From the NCBI GenBank assembly GCA_030844895.1, contig CM061233.1, positions 49,405,453 through 49,469,452 of the forward strand: a stretch of 64,000 nucleotides of DNA, in the 5' to 3' direction. Origin of the DNA: Ambrosia x helenae. Its lineage: Eukaryota; Streptophyta; Magnoliopsida; Asterales; Asteraceae. The number at the start of each line of letters is the position of its first letter. The stretch's first letter is position 1. This document shows positions 35,582 through 47,510 of this stretch, piece by piece. The notes beneath the pieces are model-generated. The model saw nothing but the letters and a program-made list of their open reading frames with translations, ran no database searches and had not been told where the DNA came from. The translations under genes were made by a program, and so were the position numbers.

Positions 35582-35633
35582 GATTGCTTCTTATGCTTCT
35601 TATGTTAAGAGACTTTGTACAATATCTATTCCC
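35582..35633 (-). repeat. MULE right terminal inverted repeat
   Basis: Reverse complement of the left terminal repeat. Its outermost bases, read inward from the flank, are GGGAAT. Confidence 0.82.
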
Positions 35634-35642
35634 TTTATTATT
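35634..35642 (+). repeat. Right 9-bp target-site duplication of MULE
   Basis: TTTATTATT, matching 28,330-28,338 exactly. Confidence 0.85.
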
Positions 35643-35670
35643 TACACTACTATAAATAATAAAAACTTAT

Positions 35671-35885
35671 AATATATATATATATATATATATGGTAGGG
35701 TTCCTGTAGGAAAATTGATTTGTGAAGGAAGTGTTTTCATCCATTGGATCTAGAGATGGATGGTGGAGATTAAAAATATGGATGTGTTTAGAATCTATTT
35801 AATGTATTATAGAAATTGAGAGTAAGATCGTCCATTAAGTGTTTTAATTGAGAGTATTAATGTCATTGTGTTAATGTATTGTGGA
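35671..35885 (+). mobile_element. Partial copy of a (TA)n-flanked inverted-repeat element
   Basis: Follows a (TA)n tract and begins GGTAGGGTTCCTGTAGGAAAA. Its first ~190 bases match the reverse complement of 43,150-43,335, including GGATGGTGGAGATTAAAA and ATGTGTTTA. No matching right end is visible nearby. Confidence 0.6.
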
Positions 35886-36469
35886 AACTCTTTCTCTCCT
35901 CCCCTAAATTCATGCTACCAATATTATCTTTCCTCACTTCTTGTAAAACAACTCACAGATAACAAACAATCCATACAAAATAAAAAATATATATCACCAG
36001 TCGTTCCTCTTATCATCTCTTCTCATTGAACATAAAACAATATCAAATAAAACAGCTTCTTCCTCTGCTCTTTTACATACAACAATATCACAGACGCCCC
36101 GGGAACACGACAACGATCGGCCGAACACTCGACGGCAGTAGACATCCATACTCCGATTACTCACCTCCCCTATCTCTTCTGTAAAACAAACTCCGATTAG
36201 TCCCACGAAGTCCGATTACTCCCACAAAAATACTCGATGACTACTGTGTTTTTAGACATGCAAGGAGATAAAACACCACCACATTCGACAACGACTCCCA
36301 CACGTATTCCAGCAAACTCCACACTCGTATATTGTGGTTGTGTTTTATTTCGATTATTATTGTTATTAATTATTTTAAAAGAGGCAGAATTAAAGGGATT
36401 TAGCTTCCTCGTTGAAGAGATATGAGAGGATTTACCAGCCGCCACCATCAAATGAAGTTCAAGCCATAT
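35886..36469. other. No recognised gene
   Basis: Mixed sequence with several short open frames on both strands and no recognisable motif. It may be the interior of the element that starts at 35,671. Confidence 0.4.
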
Positions 36470-36815
36470 AGAGAAGAAGATAGAGTTAGCATTGATTGGG
36501 AAGGAAGGAACTAGTAATCTATTTAAGAGGACTTTACCCTAGAAAAAGTAAAAGGGAGGGAAGGAACTGACTTTTTCTAACTCGGAATGAATTGGAAGTG
36601 CGAGATGCACTAATCGGAAAGAGACTCTCTCTTGACCTGACTTTCCCTATTGGCTTTGACTGCGGTAAGTAATTCACTCAAACCGATTCCATTTATGGAT
36701 ACTTGGAGGGTGGGAAAACTCTTTCTTTTACCAGGATTAAAGGCTTAGCCGCCTAACTCACTCCGGATAGAAAGATTGAGGGGGTCAGACACGGCGGAGA
36801 CTTTCATAAGGTATA
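36470..36815. other. Possible mitochondrial-derived DNA (NUMT)
   Basis: A more GC-balanced block than its surroundings, with words such as GACTGCGGTAAGTAATTCAC, CTTAGCCGCCTAACTCACTC and GAGAGTCTC-type purine runs, which resemble plant mitochondrial intergenic DNA. No organelle gene is contained. The call is from composition and texture only. Confidence 0.3.
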
Positions 36816-37161
36816 ATTTTAAAGGAATTTTTTGTTTTCGCTATTTTATTAAAATTATGATTTAGGGTAGTTATTGTTGTTTAATTTTGTTACTAACAAT
36901 GTTATAATATTTTGTTAACAAAAGTATGAATTTTTTTATTGTTGAATGTTTTTGTTATTGTTATAAAAGTATAATTTAGGGTAGTAGTTGTTTAGTTTTG
37001 TTACCAAAATTGTTGAATGTGGAATGTTATAATATTTTGTTTAGTATAAAACACATTGCCGTAACACTTTGGTGATGTAAAAATGTAATGGATTAAAACA
37101 CTAATGTGTTCAAACCGTGTAATGGATTAAAAGACTACTCCGTTCAAACCATGGACCTTAG
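36816..37161. other. No recognised gene
   Basis: AT-rich sequence with repeated phrases (TTTTGTTA, GTAATGGATTAAAA). It resumes after the solo LTR with similar phrases (GTTGGTGATGTAAA), which supports a single interrupted sequence. Confidence 0.5.
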
Positions 37162-38774
37162 TGTCACACCCCGTCTAGGTGGAAACACGGGATGCGACAC
37201 AAAAGGTTTTCAAGCATAAGATATGAGCAAACATTCAAATTAACTTATCATTTAAAATACCAAATTTGTTCAACAAAGATGACCATCACAAAATATTGCT
37301 TAAAACCGAACACATAATCATAAGTTTCAAAGACACAAAAGGTGATAGTGTGAATGAATGCCTAATCATATCCCAAGTTCCATCCATAGCTTAGTTACCT
37401 AAAAAACATGCATAAAAACTTTGTCAACATAAAGTTGGTGAGCTCACAGGTTTGGAATAGATGAAAGTATAAAGTTTAATGAAATCCATGAATGACCCAT
37501 CATGAATCCATAACCAAACCTTGACGTGTGGTGCCTCGCACATCGCACAATAAAGATAATGTAACATCATAAAAGAAGTACAAGCACTATTTTCTCGTAT
37601 GTATCTGGGTTAGAGCGAGTAACCAAGAGTGGGAGTGTCAATCCCATAGATCTATTTAAGTGTTTCTTGGCTAAGTCCATAGCTAATGGTTACGGTAAAC
37701 TAATTACATGAGGGCTTAGTGAGTACTCTAAACATATTGTCTCATGTATACCGGTCTGCTAGGAATTTCATTCCAAAACTAGTAAACAATACATGTCTTT
37801 CCCCAAAATATAAAACAGTAAAAAGGGTCCGTGAAACTCGCCTCGAGTCTGTGCGAAATCTAGCAAATACAAGCGTCGGATAAACTAACGAGTCCGACCT
37901 ACACGTCCTATATATCAAGGGACATCTTAGGTCTTATCAAATAGGACACACGTTGTTCATGGTTCACCCAATCTTTTATGGTTATTTGGTTTAGTTCCAT
38001 TGGTGACCCTTGTATTATCCAAAAAAAATAGTTATTTCATCAAACAAAAAACCTATTCTTTGAAAACTTGCTTTCTAACACATGTTTTTAGTTATAAAAT
38101 GCATGTTATCACTTATTTTAAACCATATATGACTCCATATCAATGTAATCACACAAGCCTATGTATATACATATCTATATACATGCACGCATACATATCC
38201 ATACATACATATGTGTATTTCAACACACACCCATAGGTGTTCATGTCTATGAGATTTCCACTCATACATAAATACCCATATATGTATGCACTTTGGTACA
38301 TCTATACAAATCAACACCCATGTTCATGAGTTCGTCATACACATACATACACATTATATATATACACGTGTACACATATACTCCTAATACTCTTTTTAAG
38401 CGTAGAATATACAAACATATACTTGTACATAGATCAAAACAAACATACATACATCTATGTTACTCGCATACATATATATAAAGTTTTTACACATTTTCTT
38501 GTAACAAGTTTCTACTAGTTGTGACACATGATAACTATGGTCCTATACATGGGTGAACACTAATGTGTGGAAAAAATAAGAATAACAAGGTGAATGGATG
38601 ATCATACCTCTTGAGTCTTGCAAGGCTAGCTTGGAAATTAGAAGATGCTAAGTGTATGTGTGTGTTTGTAAGTGGAGTTGAGAGGTGATACAAACAAATG
38701 AATGATCAACCAAGGGCCACTATTTATAGAGGAAAAAAGAGGGAGAGAGAGCCGAGAGAGATAGGGAGAGCGCG

Positions 38775-38805
<31 letters not shown>

Positions 38806-40208
38806 GGAAAGAGGAAGGAAAAGGGTGGTGGCTTTTATATGTGGTAAGTCAGCTATTATTAATCTTTGGGATTAAGGAATATAACTATTTTGGATGATTA
38901 ATCACTTGAGTTGATTTACTCTTGACTTGACACAACATAGTGATGCTAATCTAATCAAAAGACTTGCATCTTAATTAAATCAAATAGGAATGACTAAACT
39001 CAAGACTATGTTGGCTCCAAATCTTGCAATGTGACAAATCTAGGAGATTAAGTTTCAACACCTTTCCATAATGTGACAATACATGGGTTTATAAGTGATT
39101 ATTCCTAGTGTTTAAAAAACATATGGATTAGTATGGGGATGGGGTTGTGCAACGGCTACAAGGAAACAAAGAGGAAGGAGTGTGAGTTTTTGAGATAAGT
39201 AATCTTCTATGGATTAGGGTGATTAAGAGATCTTACCATTTTTGTTAAAAACCATCATGATGTTCCTAGTTCCTTTTATATTAGTTGATTAATCTCATGA
39301 TTAGACTCAACATAGATTTAGGGATGGATTATGTTTCATGTGAATGACCATACAAGGGATCTATATTGGGTATTGAAAGCAAAAGATGGTTGTGTAAGGG
39401 AGTGGGGGTGTGATGGTTCCAAGAGAGACAAGAGAGGCAAACTTTTAGAATTTAGGAAGGTCCAACATCTTAGGTTTGTGCAAGATCATGGTGGCTAACC
39501 ATTTTAAGACATGATCATACTTTAAATCAAGTGCAGTGATGGTTCCTTGTTCTCTTTGTCTTTAGCCGATTTTATCAAGGAAAAGGAAAGAGTTTGTGTT
39601 GTTAAATCATAGGTTTAGGGTGTCAACTCTTGAATTATGAGGTGTAGATCTTGGGTTAGGATTGTGTAGGTGATTAACAAGACTAGAAAGGATTTATGGG
39701 AAGTGCACTAGGGCCGAAAAAAAAAGAAAGAAAACATGGTGGCTAGAGATGGTGATTATTATGGGTAAATTAGCTTTATGTAACCATGTTTGATTAATTG
39801 TTCCACCATTTATAGTTAAACACAAAAGCAAGAATAGATTGTTCATGGCGTTTTTTCATTCTCATGCACACACTTATGCATATATATATATATATATATA
39901 TGTCGTATATATGTATATAGATAAGTTATGAAATTTTCATTTTTGAAAACATGGTCACAAGTTTTAATATATTCTTCAACACGTATCTAAATAAATGAAC
40001 ATATACATGTGTGTTTAGAAAATAGATTATAATTGTTTAAACTTGTGTCAGCAGTGCTCATCGATATGGGTGAAATTGTACTTGTTCGGGCCTTGCTAGA
40101 CTTTCTCGGGGAACTTATGCAAATGAAATGATATCTATTATGTGTAGAAAATTAAATGTTGACTAGAAAGTGTACAAATGTTGACCTGATAAGTTGGCGG
40201 GTGTCACA
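37162..40208 (+). mobile_element. Solo LTR, 3.05 kb
   Basis: Begins TGTCACACCCCG and ends GGCGGGTGTCACA, flanked by CTTAG and TTTAG, a 5-base duplication with one mismatch. No primer-binding site or coding region follows, so internal recombination has removed the rest. Its right end is homologous to 13,404-14,315. It contains CATACATA-rich sequence near 38,160-38,480, (GA)n near 38,745-38,823 and (TA)n near 39,880-39,901. Confidence 0.8.
38745..38823 (+). repeat. (GA)n microsatellite
   Basis: Purine-only run dominated by GAGAGA inside the solo LTR. Confidence 0.85.
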
Positions 40209-41448
40209 TTTAGTTGGTGATGTAAAGCTGTAATCGATTAAAATATCTTGTCGTGTAAAAGTGTAACATCTTGCCATGTACATTAGTTGATGATATAAAA
40301 CACTACTGTGTTCAACCGTGAAAGAGGATGTACTGTGTTTGAGGTTTTGTTTTAATTTTTTCTGTTAATTTTCATGATATTTGTAAGTTTATTAAACAAT
40401 ATATGGTTTGTTTCCTAACGTATTTCTGTTTGTACATCGGTCCCAGATAAAGTGGGTCAAACAAAAGGCAAACATATTAAGGATAAGGATGGTGTAATTC
40501 CGACAATAAAGGTGCCATTCGAAGATGGAAAAAAGAAAAAGGAGAGTTGAATCAACGACAGGTTGGGTCTAGCATATCAGGCTTTTGCAAAGTGAAAGGT
40601 CATTTTATAAATCACAAATTTTGTTACTTTAAACTGCTTGCTTTGGGTTTGTGTCTTTGAAAAATATGCTTTAAGTTTTTTATTTGGAAAACTATGTGTG
40701 TCGTTATAACACTTTGCATGTATCTGGTTTGATAAGTGTTTATTTTTTTAACTGTATGTTTTGGGTAATGCTAAAAACGCAATGTTGGACAAATGTTTGA
40801 TCGATGATTGTGAACTGTTGTATAACACTTCATGTTAATAGAACACTTATATATATATATATATATATATATATGGTATTATAAATGCAATTATAAAACA
40901 CTGCTTATATTATGATAAAACACTATTGATGTTATGATAAAACACTATTGATGTTAACTTGTTTTGAAATATTATACTTCAAGCCTGTTGTAAAAAGGCC
41001 TCTTGGTAAAAACCACTCTATGTTGGACATTTTCCTGTATTACTTACAATATAATATTCCATACCTTATTCGTTGCTATGTTTTAATGATTTTCATTATG
41101 AAAAATATAACACACCTACAGTGGAAAACACTCCTTTAACAAAACAATAATGTTTATAAACAAAAAACTATTCAATCAATATATAATACATTTTGATTAG
41201 GTAAAAAACAACATATAACAAATAAAAAAGACATATTATATAGTTATAGAGATGATTTTTTTATCATGCGTATAAGGATAAAAAGTTATAGGGGTTTTTT
41301 ATCATACATAAAAGGATAAAAAGTTATAGGTTATTGCATGTAAGTTATAAACTACAAACATATGATTTCATGTTAAACACTTCTTGGAAAAATAAAAACA
41401 TACCAACTAAACTAAACTATATATATATATATACACATACATATATAT
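40209..41448. other. No recognised gene
   Basis: AT-rich, with a (TA)n tract near 40,850-40,874 and two tandem copies of a 24-base phrase beginning GATAAAACACTATTG near 40,913-40,960. No coding frame can be supported. Confidence 0.5.
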
Positions 41449-41835
41449 GGGAAAGTTAATTTGAGAACACCTATATTTCATGCGAACGGCATCTAAAACT
41501 ATTCAAATTCAAAATTTCTTTTTACACTTATCTTTATTACTAAAATAGAATCTCAAAAACACAATTTACGCGTAAAAATTCAAACGTATATGAAAAAAAA
41601 TTGTTTTTACACATGTGTAAATTTACTGTTTATGCATGTGTAGACTGTTTCATTTACACATGTGTAAAAAGTTAATTTGAAAATGTTTTTTCAAGAAAAG
41701 ATGAATTATTTGGAAAGAAAATTCATTTATTAATGTTGTATTTTGATTATAATGAGGTTTGTATTAAAAAATTTTATTTTGATTGATTTTTTTACTTGTT
41801 CTCACAATATTTAGCGTTCTCAAGATAACCCTCCC
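41449..41835. mobile_element. MITE flanked by (TA)n, family 1
   Basis: 387 bp with imperfect inverted ends: GGGAAAGTTAATTTGAGAAC at left and the reverse complement of GTTCTCAAGATAACCCTCCC at right. Both sides are ATATAT tracts. Non-coding. Confidence 0.72.
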
Positions 41836-41850
41836 ATATATATATATATA

Positions 41851-42326
41851 GTGGAGAGTTCAAATAAGAAGAAAAACTATTATAGGAAGAAAAATAACAA
41901 ATTTAAACCAATAGAAATCCTCCATATAATAATTTTAATTAATGTTAAATAAATTATTAATTTTTTGTAACCCTCCTAAACTAGTTAAATTAATAAAACT
42001 CTTCATTAAATTTTAAAATATATTCTTTCATATCAATCCTAATTTACAACGAAGGTTACTTTCGATATGTGTAGGACAAATGTAGGTTGAATTTCTATTT
42101 GCGTAGCATTATCGTATGATAATCTCGATATGTGAGGATAAATGTGTGATAATTTTGATATATGTAGGTTGAATTATGGTATGTATAAGACAAAATTGGA
42201 TAATGTGTAGAATAAAGTGTTAATGACTAATTAATTAAATAGATAATAATTAATGAAATAAGAGTTAAAGTATTTAATATTTCATTTCTTCTTTTTGTTC
42301 TCACAGTAAGTTTCTTCTTATTTGAT

Positions 42327-42328
<2 letters not shown>
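41851..42328. mobile_element. MITE flanked by (TA)n, family 2
   Basis: Inverted ends share TCAAATAAGAAGAAA (left GGAGAGTTCAAATAAGAAG, right the reverse complement of CTTCTTATTTGATCC). It lies between two (TA)n tracts, directly after the preceding MITE. No coding capacity. Confidence 0.65.
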
Positions 42329-42374
<46 letters not shown>

Positions 42375-42686
42375 TAGAGGATCATGTAGGAAAATTGTTT
42401 CGTGTAGGAAGCGTTTTCAACCATTGGATCAAATCTTGAGATGAAGGGCATTCTAGACTTTTTGTCCATTTTTTTAATTATCTCAAACCCACTAATTTAG
42501 CAACTTAATCTGGGTTAGTTATGAAGATTTATCATCCTAAAATAACTGATTATTCATTATTTTTATAAGATTCATAACATCTTCATATCAATTAATTCGA
42601 CCAATATCCCAAAAATTTGTTCGATTCTTCAAGCATATCAATGATCCATTCCATACAATGATCAACAAATTATTGAAATCCACAAA

Positions 42687-42920
42687 TCAGTAGTGTTTTT
42701 AAACATATGCGAATCAGTAGTGTTTTTTAACACATACGAATAAGTACTGTTTTATATAAAATAACAAGCATTTTCACAAAAGGATAACAATAAGAGTGTT
42801 TTTTAACATATGCGAATCAGTTATGTTTTTAAACAGATGCGAAACAGTAGTGTTTTTAAACAGACGCGAATCCGTAGTGTTTTTAAACAGATGTGAATCA
42901 ATAGTGTTTTAAAACACTGC
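42687..42920 (+). repeat. ~27-bp minisatellite
   Basis: About seven imperfect copies of AGTAGTGTTTTTAAACAGAT followed by GCGAATC. Each unit holds a TTTAAA/TTTTAAAACA core. Unit length varies by a few bases. Confidence 0.75.
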
Positions 42921-43374
42921 TAGTAGGAGGTTTAAAACACGCGTAGAAGTTGGATTGAAGATGAATATAGAAGATGAATACAAACCAACGCAGAAGATAT
43001 TATGGGTGTAGTTGCTTTTTCTTTTTGGAAGATGAATTGAATTTGAATGTAAAAGAGAGAGAGAGAGAGGGCATTGAATATTATTATCTATAATAATATT
43101 TAGATAAGAGAGAGAGAGAGAGATAGAGAGAACCATAAATGTAGGAATGTTAAAATACTTTCTAAAACACTTTGATAGAAAATAACTTTGATACCCTCAA
43201 TTAAAACACATATTGATGATCTTACCCTTAATTCCTATAATATATTAATTAGATTTTAAACACATCCCATCTTTTAATCTCCACCATCCATCTTTAAATC
43301 TAATGGTTGAAAACACTTCCTACACAAAACCATAGAGAAGAAGATCGATAATAAAGATTATAGCAGATCAATGT

Positions 43375-45933
43375 TGTCACACCCTCAAATTTCCACTGCG
43401 GAGTTTTACTGCGAGGCGCATGACAAACCAGGATCCAAGTCAACGGTCACAATAAACAACACTATATGGAAGACGTAAACCCAAAAACATAGATTCATAA
43501 GCGGAAGCATTTAAAGAATTTAATCAGTTACAAAATAGTGTTCCAAAGTATTCAAGACACTTATTTCAAAACGTGCAACTAAGCCTAGACGCCAACGCAG
43601 ACCCGTGCGCCTAGTCCAACCGATGCTACCTTAGCGACCTGAGAAAACATGCCAAAAAGACGTCAACATATATAATGCTGGTGAGTTCACAGGTTTGTTC
43701 AATATGTTACCAAAATGTTACCGCAGTGTTACCAAAATGTTACCATGTCCATACTATATCAATGTTACCAAGTACGCTAGCTAGGCGTATGTTTTGTTAC
43801 TACTACGATTGGAAAACCATTACTAGACTGTTACCAATGTTCGGCCCGCGTGTGTTTAGCAATGTTACCAATGTTACCAGTTCGAGACAATATGCACCCG
43901 CCCAGCCCTCCAAGCCGTCGAGTGGGGTTTGTCAAACCCAATAGATCTATCCACATTTCCCCCGTTGTGCATCCCCGCACATTCATGGTTTCCCGGGACT
44001 TTCAAAGATCGTATAGCAACGCAAAGTTAAAACCAAAGTATGACGTATGTTACCAAAATAAGTTTAGCGCATGTTTTCTCCCCCAAAAGTTAAAACGGTA
44101 AAAGTGGGGCCGTGGACTCACCTTTGATTGCGTCCCTCAGTAATATAGGAAAGCCAAGCCCTTGATAATCCCACTACCGGAGATCTATTAAGATGTTCAC
44201 ATAAGTGTTCCGACTAATAACCATAAGGATATCTAGTCCCCAATTGTCCAGATCGTGACCAAGTATGTTTTAAAACGTGTTTTGAATGTTCAACCAACAC
44301 ACTAGACCGACCCGACATCCCGTTGGTGACTCATTACCCTAACTAATCAAGTACACATAGATTACACACAAGGTTCAAGCATAAAACACTTAGTTTGCAT
44401 CAAAAATCTCATTTTTGATTCCATAGGGTCGAACCAGGAGTTTCAGTTCCACCTTCGCCCCTTTTTAACCACGTTCTACCCTTTTGAGATTCATTCGACC
44501 CATTTGACGCCACATTCAAACTATTGAAACAGATTCGACCAATATTGTCCAGGTTCGACCCTGGGATTCCACCTTCGACCCCACGACTGGTCGAAGGTGC
44601 CCAGGTTCGACCCTGGCAGAAAGCTTCTCCCCAAAACGCTTCAAAAACATCTGAAAACATCACGAAACATCATCAATCACAGCAGTTAAGTATGAATAAC
44701 ATATCCCCACAAAACCCCACCAATTTTGCCCCAAAACCTGTTCGTTCTAGCCCTTTCCCAAAATGGCAAAAATTATGGAAGTGTCACATCATGCATGAAA
44801 TCTTTACCCAATTTGGAAACTTTCTAAATCAATCCATAATCATTTTAAAATGCTTAGTTTATCGTGTATATGAAAACCCCCAATAGTTCTATTGATAGTA
44901 CTAGCATGCAACAAACCCTAGATTTATTAAAATCCCCAACTATAAAATTGTAACCTTAAACAATCCTAAACTAACATCAATAGCAGCCCTAGATCATGTT
45001 TCTAGCATCAGTACAACAGCAAATCATTAAACAACACATAATATCACATAACACATAATTAACATATGTTTATTGATATGAAAACCTATGTTTAATGATA
45101 AGGTTTAGGTTTAGAAAGATGCTTAAAAGGTTTTTAAGTGGTGAAAACATCCTTAGAATAGATCTGGAAATTTAGGGTTAGATGAAAACGAATCAAAATG
45201 CTTTAAAAAGGATTTAGGATTGAGAACACACCTTGGATTCTTGATTAGATGTTATTTGTAGGTTAGATTATGAAAAACAAGAGCAAAAACTCCTTCCTTA
45301 GTGATTAAAATCGCTTGAGAGTGTTTAGAGACGGCTAGGGTTTGTGAAATGGTGAAAAAATGACAAAGTGTGGTATTTATATAATTCCACATTCGCCCCT
45401 TGCATGGGGTCGAAGGTGCCACCTTCGCCCCTTTACAAGGTCGAATGAATGTGTTTTGTGGGTTGTTCCAGGTTCGCCCCTTATCCAAGGGTCGAACCAA
45501 GGCTCATGTCCAGGTTCGCCCCCACGCCATGGGTCGAACCAGGACTTGTGTTGTCCATGTTTTCCAGTTTTGTCGTTTTAACGCATTTAAACACATTCTA
45601 ACGTATGATCATGCAATTATAACATATGTTAAGCACATATAGGCACATATCATCATGTTCACATCTTGTAGCATGTATTATCATGTTATGTTACACGTGT
45701 GTTAATAATCTACCTGTCCTACTTGATTCAGTTCATGTAATTTCACCAACAACAGGACCCGGTACTAGTGTATTCCCAAAATGACTCCCAATGATCCTCC
45801 AGATCATTGAACCCTGGACAATCCTATCATGACCCGACTCAACTAACCTAGTTAAGTCCGTTTATAAATGTTTCTCGCTAAGGTAGACTTGTGTTTTACT
45901 AAAATGTTTAAGCCAAACATGTCGGGTGTCACA
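43375..45933 (+). mobile_element. Solo LTR, 2.56 kb, with perfect AATGT target duplication
   Basis: Begins TGTCACACCCTC and ends CGGGTGTCACA. AATGT flanks both sides exactly (43,370-43,374 and 45,934-45,938). It is distantly similar to the solo LTR at 37,162: both share the terminal words and a GGTGAGTTCACAGGTTTG-like block. No internal region remains. It sits inside the family-3 inverted-repeat element, so it is younger than that element. Confidence 0.88.
44426..45545. repeat. GGTTCGACC-type motifs in the solo LTR
   Basis: Two clusters (44,426-44,620 and 45,390-45,545) contain about a dozen TTCGACCC/GGGTCGAA words in both orientations. CCAGGTTCGACCCTGG, a near palindrome, occurs twice in the first cluster. 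Confidence 0.7.
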
Positions 45934-46187
45934 AATGTTATGAAGAACGAACACTTTTTTTATTTGTAGAAGATATGCAGCGATTTTTTTGGAATATGAT
46001 TAAATTAGTTTGAATTTTGAACAAGATCATTAATAATAGAAGATATGCAGATTGAAATTTGTGGGATTTGATTGACTTGAAAAAGAGTTAAGAAGTTCTA
46101 AATGCCCTTAATCTCATTATTTAATCCTATGGTTATAAACCCTTCTTACACTTCCTATATAAATTAATTTTCCTACAGGATCCTCTA

Positions 46188-46191
<4 letters not shown>

Positions 46192-46231
<40 letters not shown>

Positions 46232-46238
46232 TATTCTA
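46192..46238. repeat. (TA)n microsatellite at the element's right edge
   Basis: Uninterrupted TATATA tract matching the one at the left edge near 42,330-42,370. Confidence 0.85.
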
Positions 46239-47510
46239 GATAATTATATACTTCATTTCGTTAGTTGTTCGTAATCACAAGTTTGTCAAGTTAAGTAGAT
46301 TTAATGTTCGTTGCCCAAGGTGTAACTCTTACGGGTCATAGCTCGGTTAGAAACATTGAGTTATCAAAACCGTAAATCGAAATCCAACATTCTCCTACTT
46401 GGATGTGCTTTGATAAAATCTTCGATGCGGATAATCAGCGGTGCGCTAATTGCTCATGGTTGCTTCAAACAAGGTATGAAACTTTAAAGTCATTAACCAA
46501 TACTCCTTGTTTCGGACAAGATAATAGACTTGTGGAAATCGTTGTCATCCATTCTTTATGTGAAAGACATCAACTAAATCAATAAGACATATCTTAAATT
46601 CATTCTCACATGGTGTTCAATTAGTATTGTTCTTGATCAAGATTCATAATGGTGTTCAATTATTATTGGATAAGGCCTTACATTTCCCCAGTCTCAATCA
46701 ATGAGGGCGCCACAATGTCTGATTGTTACATATTATGTAAGAGTACAAAATGCCTTATTGATTACATATAACTCCCAATGAACTTCAAAACTATTCCCAA
46801 TTAAAGTCTTCATGTCTGGAAGCTACTTGATAGCAGTTTATAGTAATCAAAGAATGGTCCTTGGTCAACGGAAGTTCCAGTATATATCTCAGGTTAGATG
46901 ATACTAAATGGGTATAACAATATTAAAACATCTTATGACTAAGATCAATGAAGATTATTCGAAGCAAGTTACATCCAACATCATTCACAATGAGGTCTAT
47001 GAACTTGGAAGTCAACTACTTGAGCCCAAATTTTGAATAGTCTTAACTCAGCGTCGTTCCCACGAGTCTGACCAACTACGGATAATTAAGTATATAAGAT
47101 TCATGGATTAAACATATTAAAATCGAACACAGTTTTAAGATTCACAGTAGCCTTTAATTAATAGATAAAAAATGAATTCAATAGTACAACTGTTCAAATG
47201 TTCGTGCATCCAAATACTAAATCAAAACATATGGCTAGCTAGTGTAAGCCTGATAAGATTCGTGTGTTGATCATGCTTGTCATTAGTCATGTGCTTAGTA
47301 ACCGGGTCTAATATGTTTTGATCGGTGTTTATTTTGCTTATCGTGATATCTCCACGTTCCATAATTTCTCATATACATTGGAAGTTTCTTAAAACGTGCT
47401 TAGACTTATAATGAGATCTAGGCTCTTTAGCTTGAGAAATAGCACATCTGTTATCACAAAATGTAACATCATGAAATTCCCACGTATATTTTTATTTATT
47501 TGTTTTATTT
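46239..47510 (-). pseudogene. Ty1/copia relic: end of RNase H and 3' LTR start
   Basis: On the minus strand, 47,500-47,215 reads FCDNRCAISQAKEPRSHYKSK, ERGDITISK and DPVTKHMTNDKHDQHT in order. This is the recognisable C-terminal part of copia RNase H. Farther left, AAGTAGGAGAA followed by TGTTGGATT at 46,381-46,401 looks like the polypurine tract and the start of the 3' LTR. Stops break the frame and most of pol is missing. The ~800 bases between the two parts are unexplained. Confidence 0.55.

Larger units (their letters stand above)
28339..35633. mobile_element. Mutator-like element carrying a Ulp1-like protease gene (Kaonashi-like MULE)
   Basis: Gapless 52-base terminal inverted repeats (28,339-28,390 and 35,582-35,633) agree at about 38 positions and share the core TTAACATAAGAAG and TAAGAAGCAA. 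Outer ends are GAGAA/GGGAA. A perfect 9-bp duplication flanks them. Inside are a multi-exon Ulp1-like gene on the minus strand and a short ORF on the plus strand. I find no MURA transposase, zinc finger or SWIM motif, so it is probably non-autonomous. MULEs with Ulp1-like genes are known in plants as Kaonashi elements. A later LTR-like insertion lies at 29,672-30,756. Confidence 0.85.
42371..46191. mobile_element. Inverted-repeat element flanked by (TA)n, family 3, split by a solo LTR
   Basis: Left end TAGGTAGAGGATCATGTAGG and the right end in reverse complement TAGGTAGAGGATCCTGTAGG differ at one of 20 positions. Outside both ends are long (TA)n tracts. Removing the solo LTR and one target copy leaves about 1.26 kb. 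It contains a 27-bp minisatellite and GA runs but no coding frame. Confidence 0.75.

Noticed and set aside
37162..45933. The two solo LTRs as the ends of one element
   Set aside because: They differ in length and sequence, each has its own flanking duplication, and nothing retroviral lies between them.
46403..46585. 60-codon plus-strand ORF
   Set aside because: It lies antisense in the copia relic and shows no known motif.
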